Origin: HB2-32-21 sp003448675
Lineage (GTDB): Bacteria; Pseudomonadota; Gammaproteobacteria; Pseudomonadales; Porticoccaceae
Direction of reading: 5' to 3'
DNA length: 64,000 bases
NCBI GenBank assembly: GCA_041584755.1
Contig: JBFHDK010000001.1
Coordinates: 1-64,000 of the forward strand
The notes beneath the pieces are model-generated. The model was given only the letters and a program-made list of their open reading frames with translations, searched no databases and was not told where the DNA came from. The translations under genes were made by a program, and so were the position numbers. Positions 52,299-62,047 of the stretch are shown piece by piece (the first letter of the stretch is position 1; each line of letters begins with the position of its first letter).

Positions 52299-52649
52299 AT
52301 GAGCAAGAACAAAATTATCGCTGAGCTGGAAGCGGAGCAAATGGGCAAGGAAATTCCCGATTTCCGGCCCGGTGATACCGTTGTCGTTCAGGTCAAGGTG
52401 AAAGAGGGAGAGCGGGAGCGACTCCAGGCCTTTGAAGGCGTGGTACTTGGTCGGCGCAACCGTGGCCTGAACTCCGCATTTACCGTGCGCAAGATCTCCA
52501 GTGGCATTGGCGTCGAGCGTACCTTTCAGACCTACAGCCCGTTGGTTGACAGCATAAGCGTCAAACGTCGTGGCGATGTTCGTCAGGCCAAGCTTTATTA
52601 TTTGCGCGAGTTGTCAGGTCGTGCGGCGCGCATTAAAGAAAAGCTCTGA
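52299..52649 (+). CDS. rplS: 50S ribosomal protein bL19
   Basis: A 116-residue L19 starting MSKNKIIAELEAEQMGKEIP. FRPGDTVVVQVKVKEGERER and FEGVVLGRRNRGLNSAFTVR are diagnostic in short parts. The ATG at 52299 has AGGAG at an ideal distance; an in-frame start 33 bases upstream is not needed. Last gene of the rpsP operon; a terminator follows. Confidence 0.98.
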   Translation: MSKNKIIAELEAEQMGKEIPDFRPGDTVVVQVKVKEGERERLQAFEGVVLGRRNRGLNSAFTVRKISSGIGVERTFQTYSPLVDSISVKRRGDVRQAKLYYLRELSGRAARIKEKL

Positions 52650-52692
52650 TAGAGCTTCCAACAGCTACTCCGGGGTGATGTTGGCCCCGACG

Positions 52693-52718
52693 AAAAAGCG
52701 GCTTCGGTCGCTTTTTTC
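52693..52718 (+). terminator. Rho-independent terminator after rplS
   Basis: AAAAAGCGGC and GTCGCTTTTT pair around a TTCG tetraloop, with a T run. It lies 44 bases after the rplS stop and ends the rpsP operon before xerD. Confidence 0.93.
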
Positions 52719-52818
52719 ATGTTCATAATTTACCGTCGATCTTGGTCACCGCTCTCACAGGGTGGCGGGTTATACTGAAGCACTTCGGCTTTACCGATTA
52801 TTTCCCGGCCCGATACCT

Positions 52819-53721
52819 ATGTCAGAAAGCGCTCCGGATACCGCCATCATCGAGGAATACCTCAGGGCTCTGTGGCTGGAGCGGGGCTTGAGCGAAAATA
52901 CCCGGACTTCCTACCGACGTGATCTGGAAGTCTATAGTCGCTGGCTGGGCGCGCGGGGGCTGGGTTTACTCAGTGCCGCCGAGCCGGATATACAGGGGTA
53001 TCTCGCTGATCGTCTGGAGCGGCGTAACAGTCCCCGCTCTGTCGCCAGAGCGCTGTCCTGCCTGCGTGGTTTTTACGGTTATGGTCTGCGTGAGGGTAAA
53101 ACGAAAATCGATCCCACCGCCATGATTGAAAGTCCCAAGTTGGGACGTCCGTTGCCAAAAACCCTGACCGAGGACGACGTCGAGCGGCTCTTGCTGGCGC
53201 CGGATAGCGATACCCCTATTGGGTTGCGGGACAAAACCATGCTCGAGTTGCTTTACGCAACTGGCTTGCGGGTTTCGGAGTTGGTTGGACTGGAGCTCTC
53301 CCAGGTGAACCTGCGCCAGGGGGTGGTCAGGGTCATGGGCAAGGGGGGTAAGGAAAGGCTGGTGCCGGTCGGCGAGGAGGCGCTGGCTTGTCTGCTCAAT
53401 TATCTCAGGGACGCACGCCATACACTCCTCGGTAAGCACCGAAACGAAGTGCTTTTCCCGAGCACTCGGGGCTTACGGATGACCCGCCAGACCTTCTGGC
53501 ACCGTATCAAGCACTGGACGAAGGTTGCGGGAATCGAGAAGCCGATCTCTCCCCACGTATTGCGTCACGCCTTTGCAACACATCTGGTGAATCATGGCGC
53601 GGATCTTCGGGTGGTTCAGTTGTTGCTCGGTCACAGTGACCTGTCGACTACGCAGATCTATACCCATGTCGCGCGCGCCCGTATGCGTGAACTGCATGCG
53701 GCGCATCACCCAAGGGGTTAA
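52819..53721 (+). CDS. xerD: Tyrosine recombinase XerD
   Basis: About 300 residues. The catalytic residues are R151, K175, H246, R249, H272 and the nucleophile Y281 (LLGHSDLSTTQIYTHV). With XerC it resolves chromosome dimers at dif under FtsK control. The ATG at 52819 gives the usual XerD length. It is the chromosomal recombinase and not a mobile-element integrase, as shown by the xerD-dsbC-hom order. Confidence 0.96.
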   Translation: MSESAPDTAIIEEYLRALWLERGLSENTRTSYRRDLEVYSRWLGARGLGLLSAAEPDIQGYLADRLERRNSPRSVARALSCLRGFYGYGLREGKTKIDPTAMIESPKLGRPLPKTLTEDDVERLLLAPDSDTPIGLRDKTMLELLYATGLRVSELVGLELSQVNLRQGVVRVMGKGGKERLVPVGEEALACLLNYLRDARHTLLGKHRNEVLFPSTRGLRMTRQTFWHRIKHWTKVAGIEKPISPHVLRHAFATHLVNHGADLRVVQLLLGHSDLSTTQIYTHVARARMRELHAAHHPRG

Positions 53722-53829
53722 CGTATTTGTCTGTTTTGGGGCTACAGGAGAGGTGGTTCGGAGTTTTATGGGGAACGGTCGCTTTGGTTTACACTCTAAA
53801 CCCCACTTGCAAGTGTTCACGGAGTCGAT

Positions 53830-54597
53830 ATGTTCAGAGGGTATGTTTTTAAAGCGTTGCTGACGATCCACCTTTTGATATTGGCGGGATTCAGCGCACA
53901 GGTGCAATCCGAACAGCCCGCTGACGTGGATGCCGCAATCAGTAGCGGAATTATTGCCAAATTGACGAGCGCCCGCCCCGATCTCAAATTTGGTCAGGTC
54001 AGTCCTAGTCCCCTGGCGGGTATTTACCAGGTGCCCGTGATCGGTGGCCCGACCCTTTATGTGGCTGAAAATGGCGAGTTCTTTTTTGACGGGGATATGT
54101 ACGAGGTAACGCCAACGCGCTATGTTAATTTGCGAGAGCAGGCCATGATTGGCGTGCGCAGTGAGCTGCTGGCCGCTGTCGATGTCAAGGACATGATCAT
54201 ATTTGCTCCTGAAGGGGAGACCAAGGCCGTGATCAACGTTTTTACCGATGTGGACTGCGGCTATTGCCGCAAATTACACAGGGAAGTACCAGAGCTGAAT
54301 AAAAGTGGCATTGAGGTGCGTTATCTGGCTTTCCCCAGAGCCGGCGTAGGCTCACCGTCGGCCGACAAACTGGTATCGGCCTGGTGCTCCGATACCCCTG
54401 GCGAAACACTTACCGAGTTGAAAAACGGCGCGTCCGTGGAAAGTAAACCGTGCGCTGATAATCCGGTGGCTGACCAGTACCTGTTAGGCCAAAAAATGGG
54501 TGTCAACGGGACGCCAGCGCTGGTTCTGGCCGACGGTGTGCTGATTCCCGGTTACCGACCGGCTGCCGATCTGGTGCGTCTGTTGGGAGTTGAATAA
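53830..54597 (+). CDS. dsbC: Thiol:disulfide interchange protein DsbC
   Basis: A 255-residue periplasmic disulfide isomerase. A signal peptide (cleavage near QVQSEQ) is followed by the dimerisation domain and the thioredoxin fold with active site CGYC (C143, C146) and the cis-Pro region MGVNGTPALVLADG. GGAG lies 5 bases before the ATG. The order xerD-dsbC-hom is the conserved one. Confidence 0.95.
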   Translation: MFRGYVFKALLTIHLLILAGFSAQVQSEQPADVDAAISSGIIAKLTSARPDLKFGQVSPSPLAGIYQVPVIGGPTLYVAENGEFFFDGDMYEVTPTRYVNLREQAMIGVRSELLAAVDVKDMIIFAPEGETKAVINVFTDVDCGYCRKLHREVPELNKSGIEVRYLAFPRAGVGSPSADKLVSAWCSDTPGETLTELKNGASVESKPCADNPVADQYLLGQKMGVNGTPALVLADGVLIPGYRPAADLVRLLGVE

Positions 54598-54667
54598 GCT
54601 TTCCACCCGCTGCCCAATCGTTGTCGGCTCTGGCGTCAACGGACATACTTGCAAGCGCGGTCTCCAA

Positions 54668-54696
54668 TTGACACAACCCGACGGCATCATTAAGGT
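54668..54696 (+). promoter_or_regulatory. Possible promoter of hom-thrC
   Basis: TTGACA (54668-54673) and TAAGGT (54691-54696) are 17 bases apart, 34 bases before the hom start. The -10 match is partial. No leader peptide or attenuator is seen. Confidence 0.45.
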
Positions 54697-54729
54697 GGCC
54701 GACTTGTTTTTAGGCGGGGTGAGGGACAC

Positions 54730-56034
54730 TTGAAGGCTGTCAAAATCGGTATTTGTGGGCTGGGCACCGTAGGTGCTGGTACCTTCAATCTTTTATCCGC
54801 CAATCGTGACGCGATTAATGCCCACGCCAACCGTGATATTCAGGTCACTCGGGTAGGCGCCCGGCGGGACAATTCCGCTTGTGACCTGGGCAACACCGAA
54901 GTCCTCCGAGATATTTTCGCCGTCGCCGACAGCGATATCGACGTACTGGTGGAGTTGATTGGCGGCACCACCACGGCCCTGGACCTGGTGCTGCGGGCCA
55001 TTGAAAACGGCAAGCACGTGGTCACCGCCAACAAGGCGCTGATTGCCGAGCATGGCAACGAGATTTTCGCCGCCGCCCGGCGCAAGCGGGTGCAGGTGGC
55101 CTATGAAGCGGCGGTCGCGGGTGGTATCCCCATTATCAAAACCCTGCGCGAAGGGCTCGCGGCTAACCACGTTGAATGGCTGGCCGGCATAATCAATGGC
55201 ACCGGTAATTTCATTCTCACCGAAATGCGCGATAAGGGCCGTGATTTTGCCGATGTGCTGGCCGAAGCCCAGGCGTTGGGTTACGCCGAAGCTGACCCCA
55301 CTTTCGATGTGGAAGGTATAGACGCCGCCCATAAGCTGGTGATTCTTGCCTCCCTGGCCTTCGGCATGCCCCTGAGATTCGATGCGGTTTATACCGAAGG
55401 CATCAGTGCGATTGAGCCGACCGACGTGATCTACGCGGAAGAACTGGGTTATCGTATCAAACACTTGGGAATTGCCAGAAAACGGGAGCAGGGCGTGGAG
55501 TTGCGTGTGCATCCAACGCTGGTGCCGGAGAATCGCCTGATCGCTCAGGTGGATGGCGTGATGAATGCGGTGATGGTCAAGGGCGACGCCGTTGGGCCGA
55601 CTCTCCACTACGGCGCCGGCGCGGGTGCTGGGCCGACCGCCTCGGCGGTGGTGGCTGACATTATTGACGTGGCTAGAGCCTTGGAAACGCCGCCGGACCA
55701 GTGTGTGCAAGCCCTGGGTGTGGTGGACGATGCAATGGCCGACCTGCCGGTCTTGCCTATCGAAGAGGTTGAGACTGCTTGTTATCTGCGGGCCTCGGTG
55801 TTGGATAAACCGGGGGTGCTTTCGGCCATTGCCCAGATCATCAGTAAGCATGGCATCAGCGTAGAGGCCATAATTCAAAAGGAACCCGCGCCGGGTCAGG
55901 ACCACGTGCCGCTGATTATGTTGACCAATCGCAGCAGTGAACAGAACCTGCGTAGCGCCCAGCGGGAGATTGAGGCGCTGGAGTCCGTCGAGGGCAGATT
56001 GATCAGTATTCGGGTGGAAGCGCTTAACGGATAG
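54730..56034 (+). CDS. hom: Homoserine dehydrogenase
   Basis: A 434-residue single-function enzyme of threonine and methionine synthesis. The NAD(P) motif GICGLGTVGAGTFN is at the N-terminus, and the catalytic and substrate region has GGIPIIKTLREGLAAN and INGTGNFILTEM. A C-terminal ACT domain (from about residue 350, VLDKPGVLSAIAQIIS) is the likely threonine sensor. The start is TTG, preceded by GAGGG. thrC follows after 87 bases. Confidence 0.95.
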   Translation: MKAVKIGICGLGTVGAGTFNLLSANRDAINAHANRDIQVTRVGARRDNSACDLGNTEVLRDIFAVADSDIDVLVELIGGTTTALDLVLRAIENGKHVVTANKALIAEHGNEIFAAARRKRVQVAYEAAVAGGIPIIKTLREGLAANHVEWLAGIINGTGNFILTEMRDKGRDFADVLAEAQALGYAEADPTFDVEGIDAAHKLVILASLAFGMPLRFDAVYTEGISAIEPTDVIYAEELGYRIKHLGIARKREQGVELRVHPTLVPENRLIAQVDGVMNAVMVKGDAVGPTLHYGAGAGAGPTASAVVADIIDVARALETPPDQCVQALGVVDDAMADLPVLPIEEVETACYLRASVLDKPGVLSAIAQIISKHGISVEAIIQKEPAPGQDHVPLIMLTNRSSEQNLRSAQREIEALESVEGRLISIRVEALNG

Positions 56035-56121
56035 GCATTGGCTTAGAACGCGTGCTCCCGTGTTAGCCATCAGTGTGAATTGAAGGGAGCATGACGGCTC
56101 CGGCAATTAACAGGTGAATCA

Positions 56122-57522
56122 GTGAAATATATCAGTACCCGCGGCGCCTGCCCGCCCCAGAGCTTTGCCGATGTCGTGCTCACCGGGCTGGCGAGCGATG
56201 GCGGTCTTTTTGTTCCCGAAACCGTACCCCAGATCGGTCTTGAAGAAATAAACTCCTGGCGCGGCCTTTCCTACGAGGAGCTGGCCTTTCGCGTCATGGC
56301 GCCTTTTGTCGCCGGTGAAATTCCGGATGAAGCACTTAAGGGAATTATTAACGAGGCATACAGCGGCTTCAGGCATCGGGCCATCGCCCCCCTGGTCCAG
56401 ACCAGTCACAACGAGTGGGTGCTTGAGCTGTTTCACGGCCCGACACTGGCCTTCAAGGACTTTGCCCTGCAGTTTCTCGGTCACTTGCTGGATTATCTTC
56501 TGGAGCAGCGACAGCAAAAAGTCGTTGTTATGGGCGCTACCTCGGGGGATACCGGTTCCGCCGCCATCGAAGGCTGCCGTCGGTGCGACAATATCGATAT
56601 TTTTATCCTTCACCCCCATCAGCGGGTATCGGAGGTGCAGCGCCGGCAGATGACCACCGTGCCTGGCGATAACGTTCATAACATCGCGGTGCAAGGCAAT
56701 TTCGACGACTGCCAGAACATGGTCAAGGCCAGCTTTGCCGATCAATCCTTTCTGCCCACCGACAGGCAACTGGTGGCGGTTAACTCCATTAATTGGGCGC
56801 GAATCATGGCCCAGGTGGTCTATTATTTCTGGGCTGCGCTTTCCGTGGGTGGACCCCGGCAGCGGGTTACATTTTCCGTGCCCACGGGCAATTTTGGCGA
56901 TATCTTCGCGGGATATATCGCCCATAAAATGGGTTTGCCCATTGAGCGACTGGTCATTGCCACCAACAGCAACGACATTCTTCACCGCTGCTTGAGCGCC
57001 AATGATCACAGCCGCCATGAGCTGATCCACAGCTTGTCGCCAAGCATGGATATTATGGTGTCCAGCAATTTCGAACGCCTGCTATTTGACCTCCATGGTC
57101 GTCAGGGCAGCGAAATTCAACGACTGATGAGTGACTTCAACACCAACGGCAGCTTTAGCCTCGATCCAGCGGTGCTGGTCAGTGCTCGCGAGCTGTTTGC
57201 CAGTTACCGGGTGGATGACGGGCAGACCCTAAACACTATTCGCGCGGAATACCAGGCCAGTGAATACCTGCTGGATCCCCATTCCGCGATTGCCCTGGAA
57301 GCGGGGCGCCAGAGCCATGATGATAAGTCCGTACCGATGATTTGTCTGGCCACCGCCCATCCCGCGAAATTCCCTGAAGCAGTGCTAAAAGCTGGTTATC
57401 CCCATGAGCCGCCGCTGCCCCAACATCTTGCCGACCTGTTTGAGAGGGAAGAGCGTTTTGATGTGAGGCCCAATGAACTGGCTGCGGTGCAGCAACTGAT
57501 CACGGCAAACATTTCCGCTTGA
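56122..57522 (+). CDS. thrC: Threonine synthase
   Basis: A 466-residue PLP enzyme that makes threonine from O-phosphohomoserine. The PLP lysine is K112 in PTLAFKDFA, and ATSGDTGSAAIEG is the phosphate-binding loop. The length and N-terminal MKYISTRG fit the type found in Gammaproteobacteria. The start is GTG. It lies between hom and recJ, whose ATG is 5 bases after the stop. Confidence 0.96.
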   Translation: MKYISTRGACPPQSFADVVLTGLASDGGLFVPETVPQIGLEEINSWRGLSYEELAFRVMAPFVAGEIPDEALKGIINEAYSGFRHRAIAPLVQTSHNEWVLELFHGPTLAFKDFALQFLGHLLDYLLEQRQQKVVVMGATSGDTGSAAIEGCRRCDNIDIFILHPHQRVSEVQRRQMTTVPGDNVHNIAVQGNFDDCQNMVKASFADQSFLPTDRQLVAVNSINWARIMAQVVYYFWAALSVGGPRQRVTFSVPTGNFGDIFAGYIAHKMGLPIERLVIATNSNDILHRCLSANDHSRHELIHSLSPSMDIMVSSNFERLLFDLHGRQGSEIQRLMSDFNTNGSFSLDPAVLVSARELFASYRVDDGQTLNTIRAEYQASEYLLDPHSAIALEAGRQSHDDKSVPMICLATAHPAKFPEAVLKAGYPHEPPLPQHLADLFEREERFDVRPNELAAVQQLITANISA

Positions 57523-57526
57523 AGCC

Positions 57527-59374
57527 ATGAAGGGGCTGGGCGGTGATCAGCAAACTGACCAGGCGCTCTGCTTTCAAAGCGATGGCCCCGGTGTTCCGAG
57601 CCTCAGCCTGCGGGGGTCAGATCCAGGTCTTTGCGACTTTGATGAATCCGTACCTGTGCTGCTGCAGCGTATCTACGCGGGTCGTGGCATCCGCTCCCAG
57701 GATCAACTTAAGCTGAGTTTAGACGAGCTGCCGGCGCCCGGTCAGCTGCGCGGTCTTGATCAGGCGCTGGCGCTGCTGGTCGAGGCGTTTGAGGCCGGCC
57801 AAAAAATTCTGATTGTCGGTGATTTCGATGCCGACGGTGCGACCAGTACGGCGCTGTCTCTGTTGGCCCTGAAAGCCATGGGACACAAAACCGTCGAGTT
57901 TCTGGTACCCGACCGTTTTCGCTACGGTTATGGTCTGACGCCGGAAATCGTTGAACTGGCGGCCCAGCGCGAGCCGGATCTCCTGATCACGGTTGATAAC
58001 GGTATCTCAAGCCATGCTGGCGTTGAAGCGGCTCGCGCCCTTGGCATAAAAGTATTAATTACCGATCATCACCTGCCTGCGGCTGAATTACCCTCGGCTG
58101 AGGCCATCGTTAATCCCCATCAGCCGGACTGTGCTTTTCCGTCAAAGAATCTGGCCGGTGTCGGTGTGATTTTCTATGTACTCAGCGCCCTGCGCGGGCG
58201 GCTGCGAGACCAGGGCTGGTTCGTCAGCAAAAACATTGATGAACCCAATATGGCCCAGTGGCTGGATCTGGTGGCGCTGGGCACGGTTGCCGACGTGGTC
58301 AGCCTGGATCAAAGCAATCGTATTCTTGTCCACCAGGGGCTTGCCCGCATCCGCTCGGGACATACTCGACCGGGCATTCAGGCGCTGCTGGAGCTGGCCA
58401 ACCGGGAGCCGGTGCAACTGGTTGCCGCCGACCTGGGCTTTGCCCTGGGACCCCGTCTTAATGCCGCCGGCAGGCTCGATGACATGAGCCTGGGCATCCA
58501 CTGCTTGCTCACCGACGATCCCCTGGAAGCCCGATCTTTGGCCGCCCGACTCGATGAGTTGAACCGCGATCGCCGCGTTATCGAAGCGGATATGAAACGG
58601 GAGGCCATGGCCCTGATTAACGATTTGCGCCTCGACGAGGAAAGTATGCCCTGGGGTCTGTGCCTGCTGGATGAGCAGTGGCATCAGGGCGTGGTGGGTC
58701 TGTTGGCTTCGCGTATCAAGGACCGATTTCATCGGCCGGTGATCGCTTTTGCCGGGGCAGGGCAGATAGGTGGGGGTGGTGATCAGGGAGAGGGAGCAGA
58801 ATTGAAAGGCTCCGCCCGTTCCATTCCCGGACTGCATATTCGCGATGTGCTGGATACAGTCGCTGCGCATAACCCCGGCATGATCACACGCTTTGGCGGA
58901 CACGCCATGGCAGCGGGTTTGTCATTGCCGAAGGATAACTTCGCTGCCTTTGCGGTGGCCTTTGATGATGTGGTGCGACAGGTGCTGTCGCCGGAGGAGC
59001 TGCAGGCAACATTGCTGGTGGATGGCCAACTGGAGAAGGCGGAGCTGAATCTGGCCATGGCCGAGCAGCTACGCCAGGGCGGCCCCTGGGGGCAGGGCTT
59101 TCCCGAACCTCTTTTTTACGGCGAATTCAAAATTATCGAGCGTCGCGTGGTGGGTGAAATGCACCTGAAGTTAATGCTTTCGCCGCCACAGAATCCTGAA
59201 CATTTGCTCGACGCTATCGCTTTTGGCGTGGTCGAGGACTACGATGTCGATCAGTTGCCCGAGTTGCTGCCATTGGCCTACCGCCTTGATGTTAACGAGT
59301 TCAGAAACCGCCGCTCCGTGCAATTGCGGGTGGAACGGATTTTATTGCCAACCCTCGCTGCTGCTCCCGTTTAA
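57527..59374 (+). CDS. recJ: Single-stranded-DNA-specific exonuclease RecJ
   Basis: A 615-residue DHH-family nuclease. The metal motifs are DFDADGATST, LITVDNGISSH, TDHHLP and NPHQPDC; the DHHA1 part has GGHAMAAGL. An OB-like domain ends the protein. It degrades 5'-ended single strands in recombination and mismatch repair. The RecJ domain order is normal and the length is as usual. It is 5 bases after thrC. Confidence 0.95.
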   Translation: MKGLGGDQQTDQALCFQSDGPGVPSLSLRGSDPGLCDFDESVPVLLQRIYAGRGIRSQDQLKLSLDELPAPGQLRGLDQALALLVEAFEAGQKILIVGDFDADGATSTALSLLALKAMGHKTVEFLVPDRFRYGYGLTPEIVELAAQREPDLLITVDNGISSHAGVEAARALGIKVLITDHHLPAAELPSAEAIVNPHQPDCAFPSKNLAGVGVIFYVLSALRGRLRDQGWFVSKNIDEPNMAQWLDLVALGTVADVVSLDQSNRILVHQGLARIRSGHTRPGIQALLELANREPVQLVAADLGFALGPRLNAAGRLDDMSLGIHCLLTDDPLEARSLAARLDELNRDRRVIEADMKREAMALINDLRLDEESMPWGLCLLDEQWHQGVVGLLASRIKDRFHRPVIAFAGAGQIGGGGDQGEGAELKGSARSIPGLHIRDVLDTVAAHNPGMITRFGGHAMAAGLSLPKDNFAAFAVAFDDVVRQVLSPEELQATLLVDGQLEKAELNLAMAEQLRQGGPWGQGFPEPLFYGEFKIIERRVVGEMHLKLMLSPPQNPEHLLDAIAFGVVEDYDVDQLPELLPLAYRLDVNEFRNRRSVQLRVERILLPTLAAAPV

Positions 59375-59508
59375 TCCGCTCTTGTACACGCCGCCTAAGC
59401 GGGTTTTGGCGACGCCGCCCGGTGCTTGGGGTATGATTGCGCCCCGGCGGTCTGGTAACGCAGCCGCTGTTTTTTTTGTGTGAATTTTTAAACAGAGATA
59501 CGGGATTT

Positions 59509-60516
59509 ATGGGTAAAGACAGGGTACTGACCGGCATTACCACCACCGGTACACCGCATTTGGGCAACTATGTGGGCGCCATTCGCCCGGCGGTACAGGC
59601 GAGTAAGGACCAATCCGTGGAGTCCTATTATTTTCTCGCCGATTACCACGCCCTGATCAAGTGCCAGGACCCGGATGAAATCCACCGCTCGACTCTGGAG
59701 ATTGCCGCCAGCTGGATTGCCCTGGGGCTGGATACCGACAATGCCGTGTTTTATCGCCAGTCCGATATTCCCGAAATCACCGAGCTGACCTGGCTTTTGA
59801 CATGCATGACCGCCAAGGGCCTGATGAATCGCTCCCATGCCTATAAAGCCGCGGTGCAGGACAACGAAACAGCGGGTGAGGACCCTGATTTTGGCATTAC
59901 CATGGGGCTGTTCAGCTATCCGGTGCTGATGGCGGCAGACATCCTCATGTTTAACGCCGGGAAAGTGCCCGTGGGTCGAGATCAGATCCAGCACGTGGAG
60001 ATGGCGCGAGATATCGGTCAGCGTTTTAACTTCCACTATGGTGATCACTTTGTGTTGCCCGAAGCGGTGGTGGATGACAACGTTGCGCTATTGCAGGGAT
60101 TGGATGGCCGTAAGATGAGCAAGAGCTACGGCAATACCATTCCCTTGTTTCTCAGCGAGAAACAGCTGAAGAAACAGATAAATAAAATCAAAACCAACCT
60201 GCTGGAACCCGGTGAGCCCAAGGAGCCGGATAGTTCCGCAGTGTTCCAGATTTGGCGGGCCTTTGCCAGTGAGGCCCAGACTGAGGAGATGCGTCAGGCC
60301 TTTGCCGATGGCATTGCCTGGGGTGAGGCCAAGAAACAGCTGTTCGCGCTGATCAATGCTGAGTTGGCCCCTGCCCGGGAGCGCTACGAAGCATTGATAG
60401 CCACGCCCGGTAAAGTAGAGGCGCTTTTGCGGGCTGGCGCTGAGCGGGCCAGGGCAATCAGTCAGCCGAAAATGGCGGTTTTACGCGAGGCTGTCGGTAT
60501 CAAAGGCCTGGCCTAA
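59509..60516 (+). CDS. trpS: Tryptophanyl-tRNA synthetase
   Basis: About 335 residues, class I. The HIGH-type motif is TGTPHLGNYVGA, the KMSKS loop is GRKMSKSYGNTI, and ADYHALIKCQDP is also typical. The ATG at 59509 starts the protein directly at the fold; the in-frame extension to 59437 is not conserved. A TATGAT at 59432 is a weak -10 candidate. It is convergent with bioA. Confidence 0.96.
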   Translation: MGKDRVLTGITTTGTPHLGNYVGAIRPAVQASKDQSVESYYFLADYHALIKCQDPDEIHRSTLEIAASWIALGLDTDNAVFYRQSDIPEITELTWLLTCMTAKGLMNRSHAYKAAVQDNETAGEDPDFGITMGLFSYPVLMAADILMFNAGKVPVGRDQIQHVEMARDIGQRFNFHYGDHFVLPEAVVDDNVALLQGLDGRKMSKSYGNTIPLFLSEKQLKKQINKIKTNLLEPGEPKEPDSSAVFQIWRAFASEAQTEEMRQAFADGIAWGEAKKQLFALINAELAPARERYEALIATPGKVEALLRAGAERARAISQPKMAVLREAVGIKGLA

Positions 60517-60553
60517 AGCTGCCGAGCGGGTTCGGATTGACTTCAGTGCAGTA

Positions 60554-61843
60554 TTAAATGTTCGTCACCGCCGCAACCGTGGCGCGGGTCAGCTGATTCA
60601 GATCATCATCCTCGATAATAAAGGGCGGCATGGTATAGATCAGTTTGCCAAAGGGGCGTAGCCATACCCCCTGCGCCACCAGTGCTTTCTGCACCCTGGG
60701 CACGTCAACGGCTTCATGCATTTCCACAACGCCAATCGCGCCCAGTACCCGCACGTCGGCTACCTGGGGCAAGGCTTTGCAGGGTGCCAGGCCCTCGCTG
60801 AGTCGGTTTCCTATATTGTTCACGCGAGTCTGCCAGGGCGAGGCCATCAGCAAGTCGATGCTGGCGCTAGCCGCAGCGCAGGCCAGGGGATTGGCCATAA
60901 AGGTTGGCCCATGCATAAAAACCCCGGCTTCCCCTTCGCAGATGCCACGGCTGACCTTATCCGTGCACAGGGTTGCCGCCAGCGTCATATAACCGCCGGT
61001 AAGCGCCTTGCCGACACAGAGAATGTCGGGGCTGATATCAGCCCATTCACAAGCGAAAAGCTTGCCGCTGCGGCCAAAACCAGTGGCGATTTCATCGGCA
61101 ATCAGCAAAACTTCGTGACGATCGCATAGCTCCCTTGCCGCGCGCAGGTAATCCGGTGAATAAAAGCGCATGCCGCCAGCGCCCTGAACGATGGGTTCCA
61201 GAATCAGGGCGGCCAGTTGGTGGCCGTGCTGGCTGAGTTGTTTTTCCAAATCGACCAGGCTGGAAGCGTCAGTGGGTTGGCCAAAGAGGCAGCGGGGGGC
61301 TTCGGTAAAAAGCTGCCGGCTGAGACTGTTTTTAAACAGGTGGTGCATGCCGGTCACCGGGTCGCACACGGACATGGCGGCGAAGGTATCCCCGTGATAA
61401 CCATTTCTTAGCGCCAGCAAACGGGATTTTTCTCCACGTCCTTTGGACTGCCAGTATTGCAGGGCCATCTTGATGGCCACTTCCACACTTACCGACCCCG
61501 AATCACTGAAAAACACCTTGTCCATGCCGGGTGGTGTGATCTCCAGCAGCTGCTGGCAAAGTCGTGCGGCGGGCTCGTGGGTCAGGCCACCAAACATCAC
61601 ATGGGCCATTTGCTGTAATTGTTCCCCTAGTGCCTGATTCAGCGTCGGGTGGTTATAGCCGTGGATGGCGCACCACCAGGATGACATGCCGTCGATTAGC
61701 TCGCGACCGTCGCTCAGGTGCAAACGAACACCCTTGGCGCTACGCACGGGGTAACTAAGCGTCGGATTGGGTATGGGAGCGTAGGGGTGCCAGATATGTT
61801 GCTGGTCTATTTGTTCTATTTGTGAAGTGGTCAGGCTTGGCAT
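60554..61843 (-). CDS. bioA: Adenosylmethionine-8-amino-7-oxononanoate aminotransferase
   Basis: About 429 residues, class III aminotransferase of biotin synthesis, which uses S-adenosylmethionine as amino donor. HIWHPYAPIPNP, DGMSSWWCAIHGYNHP and the PLP lysine in LCVGKALTGGYM are typical. The ATG at 61843 is preferred; another is at 61870. Neither bioB nor other bio genes are beside it, and I see no clear BirA-type operator in the 204 bases upstream. It is divergent to the DUF547 gene. Confidence 0.94.
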   Translation of the reverse strand: MPSLTTSQIEQIDQQHIWHPYAPIPNPTLSYPVRSAKGVRLHLSDGRELIDGMSSWWCAIHGYNHPTLNQALGEQLQQMAHVMFGGLTHEPAARLCQQLLEITPPGMDKVFFSDSGSVSVEVAIKMALQYWQSKGRGEKSRLLALRNGYHGDTFAAMSVCDPVTGMHHLFKNSLSRQLFTEAPRCLFGQPTDASSLVDLEKQLSQHGHQLAALILEPIVQGAGGMRFYSPDYLRAARELCDRHEVLLIADEIATGFGRSGKLFACEWADISPDILCVGKALTGGYMTLAATLCTDKVSRGICEGEAGVFMHGPTFMANPLACAAASASIDLLMASPWQTRVNNIGNRLSEGLAPCKALPQVADVRVLGAIGVVEMHEAVDVPRVQKALVAQGVWLRPFGKLIYTMPPFIIEDDDLNQLTRATVAAVTNI

Positions 61844-62047
61844 TTTTTTAGCTGGTGATAATAGAGGCATTGATTGTACGTTAAAATTTGGCAATAATTG
61901 AATAGGGAGTGACATTTAAAATCACTATGATTTCAAATAAATACAATCAAAATCTAATGGTGGTGTAAGGTGTCGGTTTGGTAGACTTTAATACGCCCTG
62001 AAGCGGGTAATCGCACCACTTACAGAAAATCAGGATGAGGGTGGTTT

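Noticed and set aside
52819..53721. Tyrosine recombinase as a sign of a mobile island
   Set aside because: Motifs, length and the dsbC-hom-thrC-recJ context identify it as the chromosomal XerD.
61844..62047. BirA operator between bioA and the DUF547 gene
   Set aside because: No paired TTGTAAACC-like half-sites at the right spacing could be found by eye.
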